In this document: positions 46,569 through 56,077 of the stretch, piece after piece | How positions within the stretch are numbered: the stretch's first letter is position 1 | How the letters are laid out: each line of letters opens with the position of its first letter | Assembly (NCBI RefSeq): GCF_000759345.1 | Contig: NZ_JPZL01000001.1 | Span: 248,001 to 312,000, forward strand | Direction: 5' to 3' | DNA from: Litchfieldella xinjiangensis | GTDB lineage: Bacteria; Pseudomonadota; Gammaproteobacteria; Pseudomonadales; Halomonadaceae | DNA length: 64,000 bases | Notes under the pieces: generated by a model | What the model was told of the DNA's origin: nothing | Database searches by the model: none | What the model saw: only the letters and a program-made list of their open reading frames with translations | Position numbers and translations under genes: made by a program

Positions 46569-46688
46569 CGTATGGTTCCTGCGTTATCTTGTTGGCGATG
46601 ATTTCGCTTGCCTCTGCCATGAGCCGGTCTGCTACCTGGACGATCACGGCAATGAGCCTCACCGCAACCGCCGAACCATCCTTGTCCG

Positions 46689-47345
46689 TCAAGCCACCCG
46701 GGGCACGCCACTATGGAAACGGAACGTATCATCGGCCGCGAGGATCAGATCCCTCTCACATTCGGCAAATCGATTTATTCGTTCCTCTACCTGTGCGCTG
46801 CTCTCTTCGGCGTAATGATGAGCCAGCATCAGGTAATCCTCGTAATGGCGTCCTTCCGACTTAACCAGAGTGCGATAGAACTTGGCAAGCTCGGCGTCGA
46901 GGTGGGGGATCAGCCGTGCGAAACGTTCGCATGAGCGTGCCTCGATAAACGCGCCGACAATCAGGATATCGACCAAACGCCCAGGATCTTCAGTCCTGAC
47001 GTGACGCCGCATGCCCTCGGCGTAGCGTGAAGCGCTCAGGTGGCGATACACCACGTCTCGCGACTCCATGACCTTCACGACCTGCTCGAAGTGCAAGAGT
47101 TCTTCACGCGCCAACTGCGACATCTTGGTCAACAGCAGTGGACGGTCCACGTACCGGTACATCAGGCTCATCGCCGTGGAGGCCGCCTTCTTTTCGCACT
47201 GGGCGTGATCGATGAGCAATATCTCCTGCTGTTCGAGCGCCGCATCGACCCATTCCTGGGGCGTGGGGCAGCGCAGGAACGCCAGCAGGTCAGGCGGTAG
47301 CAACTCGTCTAGCGTATCTCTCGACTCATCTATCGTTTCTTGCAT
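46689..47345 (-). CDS. miaE: tRNA-(ms2io6A)-hydroxylase MiaE
   Basis: Di-iron monooxygenase that hydroxylates the isopentenyl group of ms2i6A37 in tRNAs reading U. It has 218 residues. The ferritin-like four-helix bundle has iron-ligand motifs EKKAASTAMSLM, REELLHFEQV (ExxH), FIEARSCERF and SEGRHYEDY (ExxxH-type). MiaE occurs in only part of the gammaproteobacteria. ATG 47345 has GGGAA five bases upstream and was preferred over an in-frame GTG at 47360. It lies 18 bases downstream of the DUF1289 gene, likely one operon. The 120 bases after it hold no terminator that I can see. Confidence 0.93.
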   Translation of the reverse strand: MQETIDESRDTLDELLPPDLLAFLRCPTPQEWVDAALEQQEILLIDHAQCEKKAASTAMSLMYRYVDRPLLLTKMSQLAREELLHFEQVVKVMESRDVVYRHLSASRYAEGMRRHVRTEDPGRLVDILIVGAFIEARSCERFARLIPHLDAELAKFYRTLVKSEGRHYEDYLMLAHHYAEESSAQVEERINRFAECERDLILAADDTFRFHSGVPRVA

Positions 47346-47363
47346 CGTATTCCCGTTCACTCG

Positions 47364-47819
47364 TCACTCGGTACTTGTTTGGCTACGCCTATCTCGATCA
47401 CGCCTGGCATGCCCCGCTTCCAGCAGTGCGTGGGCCAATCGCTCGTGCAGTTCGCCGGGCGCGAGCCAAGTTTCATCATCAATCGGCTCGACACCATACT
47501 GCGACAGGTCACCGATGCGATGACGCCCCACCCGCAACAGCTCGACCACACGCGACAAGGCGGGCTGGTCGGTGCGAAAGCGAATGCCGTGCCGACGCAT
47601 CTGGGCCTCGAGCCGCTGCGGATCGATCACACGGAGAAAACGGCTGGCCACCGATTCCCGCATCGCATCGATGTCGTTCATACGCTGAGCCCGCTCGTCA
47701 GCGGGCAGACCGAACCAGTCGCGGATCTCGTCGTCGTGACGCTGGCAACCGCGGCAGACGCAGTCGCCGACCGTTGTCGAACATAGCCCCACACAGGGCG
47801 AAACAATTCGTTGATTCAT
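47364..47819 (-). CDS. DUF1289 domain protein
   Basis: Function unknown. It has 151 residues. The N-terminal DUF1289 block has SPCVGLCSTTVGDCVCRGCQ at 7-26, with five cysteines that probably hold a metal or cluster, followed by R, a short acidic helix, and EIRDWFGLPADERAQRM. The remaining 90 residues are charged and helical, longer than the usual 60-80 residue DUF1289 protein, so a second uncharacterised part is present. It precedes miaE on the same strand, possibly as a helper for iron-dependent hydroxylation (speculative). Confidence 0.85.
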   Translation of the reverse strand: MNQRIVSPCVGLCSTTVGDCVCRGCQRHDDEIRDWFGLPADERAQRMNDIDAMRESVASRFLRVIDPQRLEAQMRRHGIRFRTDQPALSRVVELLRVGRHRIGDLSQYGVEPIDDETWLAPGELHERLAHALLEAGHARRDRDRRSQTSTE

Positions 47820-47897
47820 GCGCCTCCTCTCGTTCCGGGCTCATCTTATCGCGACTCGCAGGCCAGGGCATCCAGCATCGCCGACCAAAGTTCAAGG

Positions 47898-47932
47898 ATT
47901 GTCGACAACGACTCGCTTAACATTGTCGACAG
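47898..47932. promoter_or_regulatory. Paired TTGTCGACA palindromic operators at the acnB promoter
   Basis: ATTGTCGACAA (47898-47908) and ATTGTCGACAG (47922-47932) share nine identical bases and stand 24 bases apart. The core TGTCGACA is a perfect palindrome. The second copy fills the spacer of the predicted promoter and the first lies upstream of its -35. Such palindromes are typical of GntR-type regulators; which one is unknown. Confidence 0.6.
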
Positions 47933-47945
47933 TTTCCCGTAGACT
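47917..47945 (+). promoter_or_regulatory. Sigma-70 promoter of acnB
   Basis: TTAACA (47917-47922) and TAGACT (47940-47945), 17-base spacer. It lies about 126 bases upstream of the acnB GTG, so the leader is long (about 120 bases). Confidence 0.6.
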
Positions 47946-48071
47946 TCGCCGCACCGAGTCACACGGTTTGCCAGTCCCGAAGCGCACTCCCACCCAGTGG
48001 ATTGTCGGGCTTCCCAGCCGACACGACACCTACCCCACGCTTCGGATCAGATACTTGATGAGGGCCCTATA

Positions 48072-50675
48072 GTGCTTGAAGCTTATCGCCAACATGTCGA
48101 GGAACGCGCTGCCGAAGGCGTGCCACCCAAGCCGTTGAACGCCGAACAGGTGGCACAACTGATCGAACTGCTCAAGACCCCGCCCGCCGGCGAGGAGAAT
48201 TTCCTGCTTGAGTTGATCACCGATCGTGTTCCCCCCGGTGTCGACGAGGCTGCCTATGTGAAGGCCGGCTTCCTGACCGCCATCACCAAGGGCGAAGCGC
48301 AATCTCCCCTGATCGACAAGATCCATGCCGTCAAGCTTCTCGGTACCATGCAGGGCGGCTATAACATCGCCACGCTGGTCGAGTTGCTGGACGACAGCGA
48401 GCTGGCCAAGGAGGCCGGTGAGCAGCTCAAGCACACGCTGCTGATGTTCGATGCCTTCCACGATGTCGACGATCGCGCCAAGGCGGGTAATGCAGTATCC
48501 AAGGATGTCGTGCGGTCATGGGCCGAGGCGGAATGGTTCCTGGCCAAGCCCAAGCTCGACGACAAGATCACCCTGAGCGTATTCAAGGTGCCTGGCGAAA
48601 CCAATACCGACGACCTCTCGCCGGCACCGGACGCCTGGTCGCGCCCCGATATCCCGCTGCACGCCAACGCCATGCTCAAGAACGAGCGCGAAGGCATCAA
48701 GCCGGAAGTTCCCGGCACCAAGGGACCGCTGACGCAGATCGATGAAGTCAAGGCCAAGGGCTTCCCCGTCGCTTACGTCGGCGATGTAGTGGGTACCGGT
48801 TCATCGCGTAAGTCTGCGACCAACTCGGTCCTTTGGTTCTTCGGCGACGACATCCCCTACGTTCCCAATAAGCGCGCCGGCGGTTATTGCTTCGGTGGCA
48901 AGATCGCCCCGATCTTCTTCAACACCATGGAAGATGCTGGCGCCCTGCCCGTGGAAATGGACGTCTCAAAGCTCGACATGGGCGATGTGATCGACGTCTA
49001 TCCCTATGAAGGCAAGGTTTGCAAGCACGGGACCGACGAAGTCCTGACCACGTTCGAATTGAAGACCCGCGTTATTCTCGACGAAGTTCGTGCCGGCGGT
49101 CGCATCCCGTTGATCATTGGCCGGGGATTGACCGACAAGGCCCGCAAGGCGCTTGGTCTGAGCCCGTCTGATGTATTCAAGACGCCCGAACAGCCGGTCG
49201 ACACTGGCAAGGGCTTTACCCTGGCGCAGAAGATGGTCGGCAAAGCCTGCGGCATGGATGGGGTCCGTCCCGGCATGTACTGCGAGCCGAAGATGACGAC
49301 CGTCGGTTCCCAGGACACTACCGGACCGATGACCCGCGACGAGCTCAAGGACCTGGCCTGCCTCGGCTTCCAGGCCGACCTGGTCATGCAGTCATTCTGT
49401 CACACCAGCGCTTATCCGAAGCCGGTCGATGTGGAAACCCATCACACCCTGCCGGACTTCATCATGAACCGGGGCGGAGTCTCGCTGCGTCCGGGCGATG
49501 GGATCATCCACTCGTGGCTGAATCGTATGCTGCTGCCGGATACCGTCGGTACCGGTGGCGACTCGCACACCCGCTTCCCGATGGGCATTTCTTTCCCGGC
49601 CGGTTCGGGTCTGGTGGCCTTCGCAGCGGCCACGGGTGTCATGCCGCTGGACATGCCGGAATCCATCCTGGTGCGCTTCAAAGGCAAGCGCCAGCCTGGC
49701 GTCACCCTGCGTGACCTGGTGCACGCCATCCCCTATTACGGTATCAAGCAAGGTCTTCTGACCGTCGAGAAATCCGGCAAGAAGAATGCCTTCTCGGGCC
49801 GAGTGCTGGAAATCGAAGGACTCGAAGAGCTGACTGTAGAGCAAGCGTTCGAACTCTCCGATGCCTCCGCCGAGCGCTCTGCCGCCGGTTGTACCATTAC
49901 CCTGTCTGAAGAGAGCGTCAGCGAGTACCTCAAGTCCAACATCACACTGCTCAAGTGGATGATCGACAACGGCTACGGCGACGAGCGCACCATCAGCCGC
50001 CGTATCGAAGCCATGCAGGCCTGGCTGGCCAACCCCAGCCTGATGCGGGCCGATGCTGACGCCGAGTACGCCGAGATACTCGAGATCGATCTCGACGAGA
50101 TCAAGGAGCCGATTCTCTGCGCGCCGAACGATCCCGACGATGCCCGACTGCTGTCCGACGTCGCTGGCGAGAAGATCGACGAAGTCTTCATCGGCTCGTG
50201 CATGACCAACATTGGCCACTTCCGTGCCGCAGGCAAGCTGCTTGAGAAGCAGCCGGCCGGTAGCCTGAAGACGCGCCTGTGGCTGGCGCCTCCGACCAAG
50301 ATGGACCAGCACCAGCTCACCGAAGAAGGCTATTATGGCATCTACGGTCGTGCCGGGGCGCGCATGGAAATGCCGGGGTGCTCGCTGTGCATGGGCAATC
50401 AGGCCCGTGTCGCTGCCAAGTCCACCGTGGTTTCCACCTCGACCCGTAACTTCCCCAACCGCCTGGGCGATGGGGCCAATGTCTACCTGGCCTCGGCAGA
50501 ACTCGCTGCGGTTGCAGCAGTGGAAGGACGCCTGCCGAGTGTGGAAGAATACCAAGGCTACATGGGACAGTTCGATGCGATGGCAGGTGAAATCTATCGC
50601 TACATGAACTTCCATGAAATCGAGGAGTACCAGAACGCTGCCTCGAACGTGATTCCGCTGGCTCAGGAAGCCTGA
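48072..50675 (+). CDS. acnB: Bifunctional aconitase B / 2-methylisocitrate dehydratase
   Basis: TCA-cycle enzyme interconverting citrate and isocitrate with a 4Fe-4S cluster. It has 867 residues (E. coli 865). The N-terminal HEAT-like domain ([35 protein letters not shown]) is specific to AcnB. The swivel domain follows, with [16 protein letters not shown]. The cluster cysteines lie in [13 protein letters not shown] and in [13 protein letters not shown] near the C-terminus. The start is GTG 48072 with GAGGG eight bases upstream. The frame is open to 47997, but only this start gives the family N-terminus. It ends in a strong terminator. The promoter carries two palindromic operators. Confidence 0.97.
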   Translation: MLEAYRQHVEERAAEGVPPKPLNAEQVAQLIELLKTPPAGEENFLLELITDRVPPGVDEAAYVKAGFLTAITKGEAQSPLIDKIHAVKLLGTMQGGYNIATLVELLDDSELAKEAGEQLKHTLLMFDAFHDVDDRAKAGNAVSKDVVRSWAEAEWFLAKPKLDDKITLSVFKVPGETNTDDLSPAPDAWSRPDIPLHANAMLKNEREGIKPEVPGTKGPLTQIDEVKAKGFPVAYVGDVVGTGSSRKSATNSVLWFFGDDIPYVPNKRAGGYCFGGKIAPIFFNTMEDAGALPVEMDVSKLDMGDVIDVYPYEGKVCKHGTDEVLTTFELKTRVILDEVRAGGRIPLIIGRGLTDKARKALGLSPSDVFKTPEQPVDTGKGFTLAQKMVGKACGMDGVRPGMYCEPKMTTVGSQDTTGPMTRDELKDLACLGFQADLVMQSFCHTSAYPKPVDVETHHTLPDFIMNRGGVSLRPGDGIIHSWLNRMLLPDTVGTGGDSHTRFPMGISFPAGSGLVAFAAATGVMPLDMPESILVRFKGKRQPGVTLRDLVHAIPYYGIKQGLLTVEKSGKKNAFSGRVLEIEGLEELTVEQAFELSDASAERSAAGCTITLSEESVSEYLKSNITLLKWMIDNGYGDERTISRRIEAMQAWLANPSLMRADADAEYAEILEIDLDEIKEPILCAPNDPDDARLLSDVAGEKIDEVFIGSCMTNIGHFRAAGKLLEKQPAGSLKTRLWLAPPTKMDQHQLTEEGYYGIYGRAGARMEMPGCSLCMGNQARVAAKSTVVSTSTRNFPNRLGDGANVYLASAELAAVAAVEGRLPSVEEYQGYMGQFDAMAGEIYRYMNFHEIEEYQNAASNVIPLAQEA

Positions 50676-50754
50676 GACGCCGGATCAGCACCATCGTCGC
50701 CGATGCTCGCAACATCAATGGCTATGCACCTCGATAGCCATCGTCGATGACCGA

Positions 50755-50785
50755 AGCGCCCCGCCCCGTGCGGGGCGCTTTTTTT
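50755..50785 (+). terminator. Rho-independent terminator of acnB
   Basis: Perfect 10-bp GC-rich stem 50755-50764 / 50770-50779 with a five-base loop and a run of seven T (50779-50785), 80 bases past the acnB stop. Confidence 0.93.
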
Positions 50786-50834
50786 ACTGTCTAAAAGCGG
50801 CGACGCTGCGGTACGTTTCTTTACATGCAGGCTA

Positions 50835-50863
50835 TTGAGCGGATTCCGATAGCGCTCTAAATT
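50835..50863 (+). promoter_or_regulatory. Candidate promoter of the outer-membrane barrel gene
   Basis: TTGAGC (50835-50840) and TAAATT (50858-50863), 17-base spacer, in the 188 bases between the acnB terminator and the next ATG. Leader of about 105 bases. Confidence 0.4.
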
Positions 50864-50973
50864 CCTAGTACGGTCACACGGAGCTTGGCCTGCTGGTGCA
50901 CATCACCAGCCTTGATTCACGACAAGCGTCCACACGAGGCGCAGATGCTCAGCACATGTTCATGGAGAGAATC

Positions 50974-51576
50974 ATGACGATCAAAAACGCCCTCATTACA
51001 CTGGCTTCAACCTCGATATTGGCAGGCAGCGGATATGCCATGGCCGCTCCCGGCCAGGACGCGGGGCCCTATCTCGGAGTCGGTACCGGGTTCAGTTCAC
51101 TGGAGAACGACCGGGAAGACGTCGACAACTTCATCGAAAGCGGTGGGCGCAATTATGAGATTGACGATGAAGGCAATAGCTGGAAAGGCTTTGTCGGCTA
51201 TCAGTTCAATCCCTACTTCTCCAGCGAAGTGTTTTATGCCGATCTGGGCAAGACACGCCTGGAGGGCAACGACATCGCCAATACCGAGCTGAAATCCAAT
51301 GCCTATGGCATTAGCGTGGTCGGTCAGCTTCCCATCACCCAGTGGTTCACGGCGTTCGCCAAGGCCGGTATGGCGCAGTGGGAGACCGAGGTCGATGGCA
51401 ACCTGGGCGACGCTCGTGTCGATCTCAGGGACAACGACGGCACCGACCCCGTCTACGGGCTTGGTGCACAATTGAATTTCGCCCCCTTCCTGGTGCGTGC
51501 CGAATACGAGCGCTACGACTTCGATAGTGACTATAAGATCGATTCGTTCTCGGCCTCGGTGGGCTGGCGATTCTAG
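50974..51576 (+). CDS. Small outer-membrane beta-barrel protein (OmpA-like/OmpW-size)
   Basis: Predicted eight-stranded outer-membrane barrel. It has 200 residues. The signal peptide (ALITLASTSILAGSGYAMAA) has cleavage near residue 25. It is rich in alternating aromatic strands (GPYLGVGTGFSSLEND; WKGFVGYQFNPYFSSEVFYA; YGLGAQLNFAPFLVRAEYER) and ends SFSASVGWRF, with the terminal Phe needed by the BAM machinery. There is no OmpA C-terminal peptidoglycan domain. GGAGAGA precedes ATG 50974. The substrate or role cannot be told from sequence. Confidence 0.85.
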   Translation: MTIKNALITLASTSILAGSGYAMAAPGQDAGPYLGVGTGFSSLENDREDVDNFIESGGRNYEIDDEGNSWKGFVGYQFNPYFSSEVFYADLGKTRLEGNDIANTELKSNAYGISVVGQLPITQWFTAFAKAGMAQWETEVDGNLGDARVDLRDNDGTDPVYGLGAQLNFAPFLVRAEYERYDFDSDYKIDSFSASVGWRF

Positions 51577-51666
51577 GCACCCTTCCGTCACCCTACCAAC
51601 GGACGATGGCTGGATAGCGTCGCTATGGCATGATTCGTACTCCCACTTTTTAACAAGGAGAGTTCG

Positions 51667-52158
51667 ATGAGCCATATCGTGACACCGGATATCTGCGACG
51701 CTCATCCCCATGTTGACGTACTCGACCCCATCTTCGCCAATTTCGGGGGCCGAGATGCGTTTTGTGGGCCGATTCGCACCGTCAAATGCTTCGAAGACAA
51801 TTCGAAGGTCAAGGAAGCGGTGGCCGAACCGGGTGAAGGGGCCGTTCTGGTCGTCGATGCAGGCGGCTCCTCACGCTGCGCCATGCTGGGCGACATGCTC
51901 GCCGAACAAGCCGCCGACAATGGCTGGGCTGGGGTCGTCATGTATGGCTGTGTGCGGGATGTCGATGTACTTGCCGAGACCGAGCTCGGGGTGCAGGCGC
52001 TCGGTACCCATCCTCGCAAGAGTGAGAAACGTGGCGAAGGGCTGCGCGATATCGCCGTGACGTTTGCAGGGGTGACGATGACACCCGGACAGTGGCTCTA
52101 CGCGGACAATAACGGCATTGTCATCAGCCAGGAGCGTCTCCCGCTGGAGGATATCTGA
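51667..52158 (+). CDS. rraA: RraA family protein (RNase E regulator / HMG aldolase type)
   Basis: RraA-type protein. It has 163 residues (E. coli RraA 161). The conserved blocks are [55 protein letters not shown] and [12 protein letters not shown]. Some family members bind and inhibit RNase E, others are metal-dependent 4-hydroxy-4-methyl-2-oxoglutarate aldolases. Size and the aldolase-site Arg/Asp (GCVRDVD) do not separate them. A strong AAGGAG lies before the ATG. It stands alone on the plus strand, 90 bases after the barrel gene. Confidence 0.92.
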   Translation: MSHIVTPDICDAHPHVDVLDPIFANFGGRDAFCGPIRTVKCFEDNSKVKEAVAEPGEGAVLVVDAGGSSRCAMLGDMLAEQAADNGWAGVVMYGCVRDVDVLAETELGVQALGTHPRKSEKRGEGLRDIAVTFAGVTMTPGQWLYADNNGIVISQERLPLEDI

Positions 52159-52222
52159 TTGCCAAGCCGTTGATGTGATGCGAGGCTAAGATCCTTGTTC
52201 TATCAATCTTATTTGGCCTGAC

Positions 52223-54097
52223 ATGCTCCACATCTCACAGTTGGCCAGCGATACCAGCCGCTCACTACGTGATCATTTCCGTCCATTGCTGGCCTACCAT
52301 CTGTTCTTTACCCTTCTGGCCACGGCTGTACTGCTACCCGCCGTGGCCTGGACCCTGACCAGCTTGCTGAACCAATTTGGCCGTCCCGTCATCAGCAACA
52401 GCGAGCTGCTCGATATCATGATATCGCCGGCGGGCTTCTTATGGCTGATGGCCGCCGTGGGGTTTTCGTTCCTGATCCTGTATCTCCAGCAGGCCGGAAT
52501 GATCCTGGTGGCGATCCGGCCACGCGACAACCATATCCGGCTTGCAGCGGAGGCGTTATGGGGTGCCTTGCGCAGGCTGCCGGGGCTCGCCGGGCTGGTC
52601 GTCATCCAGGTCGGAACCCATCTGCTATTGCTGGTCCCTCTGGTACTGACCGTGGGCTGGCTCTATTCGCTGTTTCTGGGTGGACTCGACCCTTACTACG
52701 TACAACGCGTCCGGCCACCGGCGCTTTGGCTATTCCTGGCCGTCAGCCTGCCTGTCATCGTCATATGGGTGTCGCTCGCTGCGACCCTTTATTTCCGCTG
52801 GGTGCTGGCATTGCCGGTGTTGTTGCTGGAGACGGTGTCGCCACGTGCGGCTCTGGTGCGTAGTCAGCAGCTGACGCGCGGGCGCAGGCGTCACATAGCC
52901 TTGGCCGTCATCGCTGTATTGGTATTGATCCTCGCACTGCCCATCCTGGTAACGGCACTCTTCGATACCTTGGGTACACCGCTGCTATGGTGGCTCCCTG
53001 AGCGCAATGCGGTACTGATTCCCGCCATGCTGGGATACCTAACGCTCTACGTTCTGGTGACGCTCGCCATCACGTTTCTAGGCATCGCCCTCAATAGTCT
53101 TCTTTCAGCGTGCTTATACCTGCGGTTAGCCCATAGCGAGCCTCGCCCCCCCTCCCCGCCGGGTAATGCAAAGCCCGGAAGGCTGGCGTGGGCGTTGGAG
53201 ATCGCCGTCGTGCTGTTTGCGATCAGCCAGGCCTGGTTCATCGTCAATAGCTTCGAACTACGCGATGAGGTACGTATTACCGCCCATCGCGGCAGTTCGA
53301 TGGACGCCCCGGAAAATACGCTTGCCGCCATCGAGCTTGCGATAGCCCATGGGGCCGATCACGTGGAGATCGATGCGCGCTTGACCGCCGATGATCACGT
53401 GGTGCTGTTTCACGATCGCAGTCTCCAACGCCTGGCGGGGGATGAGCGAAACCTGCAGGACTTACCGCTGGAAGTACTGACCAATGTCGACGTGGGAAGC
53501 TGGTTCGGGGATGCCTTTATCGACGAGCGTATTCCAACACTGCAGGAGGCGCTTGCGGTCACCCGCGATGCGGGTTCGTTGATGATCGACATCAAGCCCG
53601 ATCCCGGTAGGGAGCTGGAACTGGTCGATGCCGTTATTGCGACCCTGCATCGAGAAAACCAAGCGCGTGAGGCGTGCCGACGCTCGCCGTCCAATAGCAA
53701 TTCCTGCGGCGATGCCGACGTACTGGACGACGTCATCCTGGCCACCATGTCACCCTCGATTGTGCGGGAGATCAAGGCGCGTGAGCCCCAGGTCAGCACC
53801 ACCCTGCTAGCTCAGTTCGTATTGCCGGGTACGCTCGATCGCACCAGCTTCGATGCCCTGGGACTGCGGCACAACCGGATTACCGAGACAGAAATGAAGA
53901 CGGCGCGACGCTATGGCTATGAGCTTCATGCCTGGACGGTCAACGATCGGGCCCGGATGTCACAACTGATCGATCTTGGCGTCGATAACATCATTACCGA
54001 TCGACCCGACCTGCTTGCAGAATTGCTGGCCGACCGTCGCGAGCTGAGTGACGGTGCCCTGTTACTCGTCAAGCTGCGCAACTGGTTGCGCAGCTGA
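52223..54097 (+). CDS. Membrane glycerophosphodiester phosphodiesterase (GDPD)
   Basis: Cleaves glycerophosphodiesters to glycerol-3-phosphate and an alcohol. It has 624 residues. The N-terminal half (about 1-345) has six to eight membrane segments of the GDPD-associated membrane domain. The GDPD domain covers about 350-610: ITAHRGSSMDAPENTLAAIE, then HVEIDARLTADDHVVLFHDR supply the catalytic His and metal-binding Glu/Asp. LMIDIKPDP and TVNDRARMSQLIDLGVDNII end the barrel. An unusual insert with two Cys (about residues 488-505) lies in the barrel. Close to Bacillus-type GdpP-free membrane GDPD proteins, so lipid or teichoic-type substrates are possible. Confidence 0.9.
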   Translation: MLHISQLASDTSRSLRDHFRPLLAYHLFFTLLATAVLLPAVAWTLTSLLNQFGRPVISNSELLDIMISPAGFLWLMAAVGFSFLILYLQQAGMILVAIRPRDNHIRLAAEALWGALRRLPGLAGLVVIQVGTHLLLLVPLVLTVGWLYSLFLGGLDPYYVQRVRPPALWLFLAVSLPVIVIWVSLAATLYFRWVLALPVLLLETVSPRAALVRSQQLTRGRRRHIALAVIAVLVLILALPILVTALFDTLGTPLLWWLPERNAVLIPAMLGYLTLYVLVTLAITFLGIALNSLLSACLYLRLAHSEPRPPSPPGNAKPGRLAWALEIAVVLFAISQAWFIVNSFELRDEVRITAHRGSSMDAPENTLAAIELAIAHGADHVEIDARLTADDHVVLFHDRSLQRLAGDERNLQDLPLEVLTNVDVGSWFGDAFIDERIPTLQEALAVTRDAGSLMIDIKPDPGRELELVDAVIATLHRENQAREACRRSPSNSNSCGDADVLDDVILATMSPSIVREIKAREPQVSTTLLAQFVLPGTLDRTSFDALGLRHNRITETEMKTARRYGYELHAWTVNDRARMSQLIDLGVDNIITDRPDLLAELLADRRELSDGALLLVKLRNWLRS

Positions 54098-54113
54098 ACG
54101 TGAATCGTCTGGC

Positions 54114-55940
54114 TCAATCACCCATGACCGTACCTTCCCGGCGAGGATCGGCTCCCCCGAAGTAACCGGAGTCGGTCTTGCGTATGGCCTGCAGGCCACT
54201 GGTCAGCTCCTGTTCACTGACTTCATGCCCCCGCTCGCGCAGTCCCTGGAGCGTTTCCTCGGGGAAGCGTCCCTCCTCGAGCCAGACCGGCCCGCCCAGG
54301 GTCACGGCGTGGGGTACGTCCAGCGCCTCCTGGGCATCGAGCCCCCAGTCGAAGATGGCAACCAGGGCCTTGGCCGTATAATGAATGATCGCCGCCCCAC
54401 CGGGGGAACCGAGACTGGCCACCAGATCACCACTTTCCAGATCGAAGACCAGGGTCGGACTCATGCTTGAACGAGGCCGTTTTCCAGGCTCGACACGATT
54501 GGCTATCGGTTGCCCGTTCTCGTCTTCGCCGGTAAAGGAAAAGTCGGTCAATTCATTGTTGAGCATATAGCCCCCCGACTGGCCAGTGCCTCCATCCGCC
54601 ATGATCCGTGACCCGAAGGCCTGTTCGATCGAGGTGGTCATGGCGACGGCGTTGCCCGACTCGTCGATGATGCTGATGTGACTGGTTCCGTATTCGGGCT
54701 GCTGAGGATGTATCCCCCACGCCATGCTCATGCTGCCGGGATTGCCTGGCTCGGCCCCGCCGCTGCCCATGCTCTGCTCTTCGATCAAGGACGCGCGTCC
54801 CGAAAGGTAAAGCGGGTCCAGCATATTGGTCCAATCGCCACCTGGCGCATCGACGAAGTCGGGGTCGGCAATGAACTTGCCTCGGTCGGCGAAGGCCAGA
54901 CGAGAGGCCTCCAGGAACCCATGTAGCCAGTCCTGTGAGGGGGTGCCATCGACAAGGGGTTCCTCAACCTCGTCCAATTGCTCCTGTATACCCAAGATCT
55001 GCATAACGGTCAGATGGCCAGAAGAAGGAGGTGGAAAACCACAGACTTCCCACTCGCGCCATTCGGTGCACAAGGGCTGGCGCTCCTTGGCCGCATACGC
55101 CGCCATGTCCTCTATGGAGATGACCCCGTCGTGCTGGGTGCGCTCCTGGACCCGGGAAATGAGATCCCGGGCAATGTCGCCGGTGTGCATGGCCTTGCTT
55201 CCGCCCTCGGCAATCTTTCGCAAGATGGCCGCCAGGGCGGGGTTCTTCAGCGTGTCGCCAACAGCGACGGGCTCTCCCTCATTATAGAAATAGCGCGCTG
55301 CAAGGGGGTCGGAAGCGAGATGCTCCTCTTCGGCAAGCAGCCGGTTGAGACGCTCACTGACCGGAAAGCCTTCTTCGGCCAACGTGATGGCCGGCTCGAA
55401 GAGCTCAGCCCAAGGCAACTGTCCATAGGCATCATGGGCACTCTCGAGCATACGCACGACACCGGGCACGCCGACTCCACGGCCACTGACGACGGCATCC
55501 AAGAATTCCATGGGCTCTCCCTCATCATCGAGGAAGAGCGTTTCACTCGCCTCATGGGAAGCCATTTCCCGCCCATCATAGGCAGCGACGTCTTCACCAT
55601 CGTAATGCATGAGAAAGGCCCCCCCTCCGATACCACTGGATTGGGGCTCGACCAAGGTCAGCACCATCTGAACGGCAATGGCCGCATCGAGCGCGGACCC
55701 TCCGGCCTTGAGTACCTGATACCCTGCATCGGTCGCCAATGGATTGGCCGTGGCCACGGCAAACCGCTCGCTGGCCCAGCCCGGCTTTTCCGTATAGCCG
55801 CTTTCCGACTCCGGTGCCATTTCGGGCATCGAGTAGTCCAATCCCCCTTCTGCCATCGTTGGCCCCGACATCGCCAGGGCAAGGCCGGTCACCAGCGATG
55901 ACCTCAAGAAGGATAAGGGAAGTGAGCGAGAGTGCGGCAT
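54114..55940 (-). CDS. ggt: Gamma-glutamyltransferase (periplasmic)
   Basis: Cleaves glutathione and other gamma-glutamyl compounds in the periplasm. It has 608 residues (E. coli 580). The signal peptide is near 1-30. The precursor is expected to self-cleave before Thr419, the catalytic nucleophile, in EYGTSHISIID. The large-subunit glutathione site is SSGIGGGAFLMHYDG near 101-115. The small-subunit oxyanion glycines are in GSPGGAAIIHYT. MADGGTGQSGGYMLNNELTD is also typical. It follows ppsA on the same strand after a terminator and converges on the GDPD gene with a 16-base gap. Confidence 0.95.
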   Translation of the reverse strand: MPHSRSLPLSFLRSSLVTGLALAMSGPTMAEGGLDYSMPEMAPESESGYTEKPGWASERFAVATANPLATDAGYQVLKAGGSALDAAIAVQMVLTLVEPQSSGIGGGAFLMHYDGEDVAAYDGREMASHEASETLFLDDEGEPMEFLDAVVSGRGVGVPGVVRMLESAHDAYGQLPWAELFEPAITLAEEGFPVSERLNRLLAEEEHLASDPLAARYFYNEGEPVAVGDTLKNPALAAILRKIAEGGSKAMHTGDIARDLISRVQERTQHDGVISIEDMAAYAAKERQPLCTEWREWEVCGFPPPSSGHLTVMQILGIQEQLDEVEEPLVDGTPSQDWLHGFLEASRLAFADRGKFIADPDFVDAPGGDWTNMLDPLYLSGRASLIEEQSMGSGGAEPGNPGSMSMAWGIHPQQPEYGTSHISIIDESGNAVAMTTSIEQAFGSRIMADGGTGQSGGYMLNNELTDFSFTGEDENGQPIANRVEPGKRPRSSMSPTLVFDLESGDLVASLGSPGGAAIIHYTAKALVAIFDWGLDAQEALDVPHAVTLGGPVWLEEGRFPEETLQGLRERGHEVSEQELTSGLQAIRKTDSGYFGGADPRREGTVMGD

Positions 55941-56024
55941 GTCAGGACGATCCTTGTGTTAACTACATATGACTGTCACGCATTAAGCATAGGCAATGCG
56001 GAACGAGACGGGTAAAACACACAC

Positions 56025-56059
56025 AAAAAAAGCACCCGACGTTATCGTCGAGTGCTTTT
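56025..56059 (-). terminator. Rho-independent terminator of ppsA
   Basis: Ten-base arms 56032-56041 and 56046-56055 (one G.T pair on the minus-strand RNA) with a four-base loop, then seven T on the minus strand (56031-56025), 22 bases after the ppsA stop. On the plus strand four T follow the stem. Confidence 0.88.
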
Positions 56060-56077
56060 GGTGGCGCTAAACGCTGA

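Noticed and set aside
49392-50615. 407-codon open frame on the minus strand inside acnB
   Set aside because: Shadow of a GC-rich gene; no recognisable protein motif and acnB is certain on the other strand.
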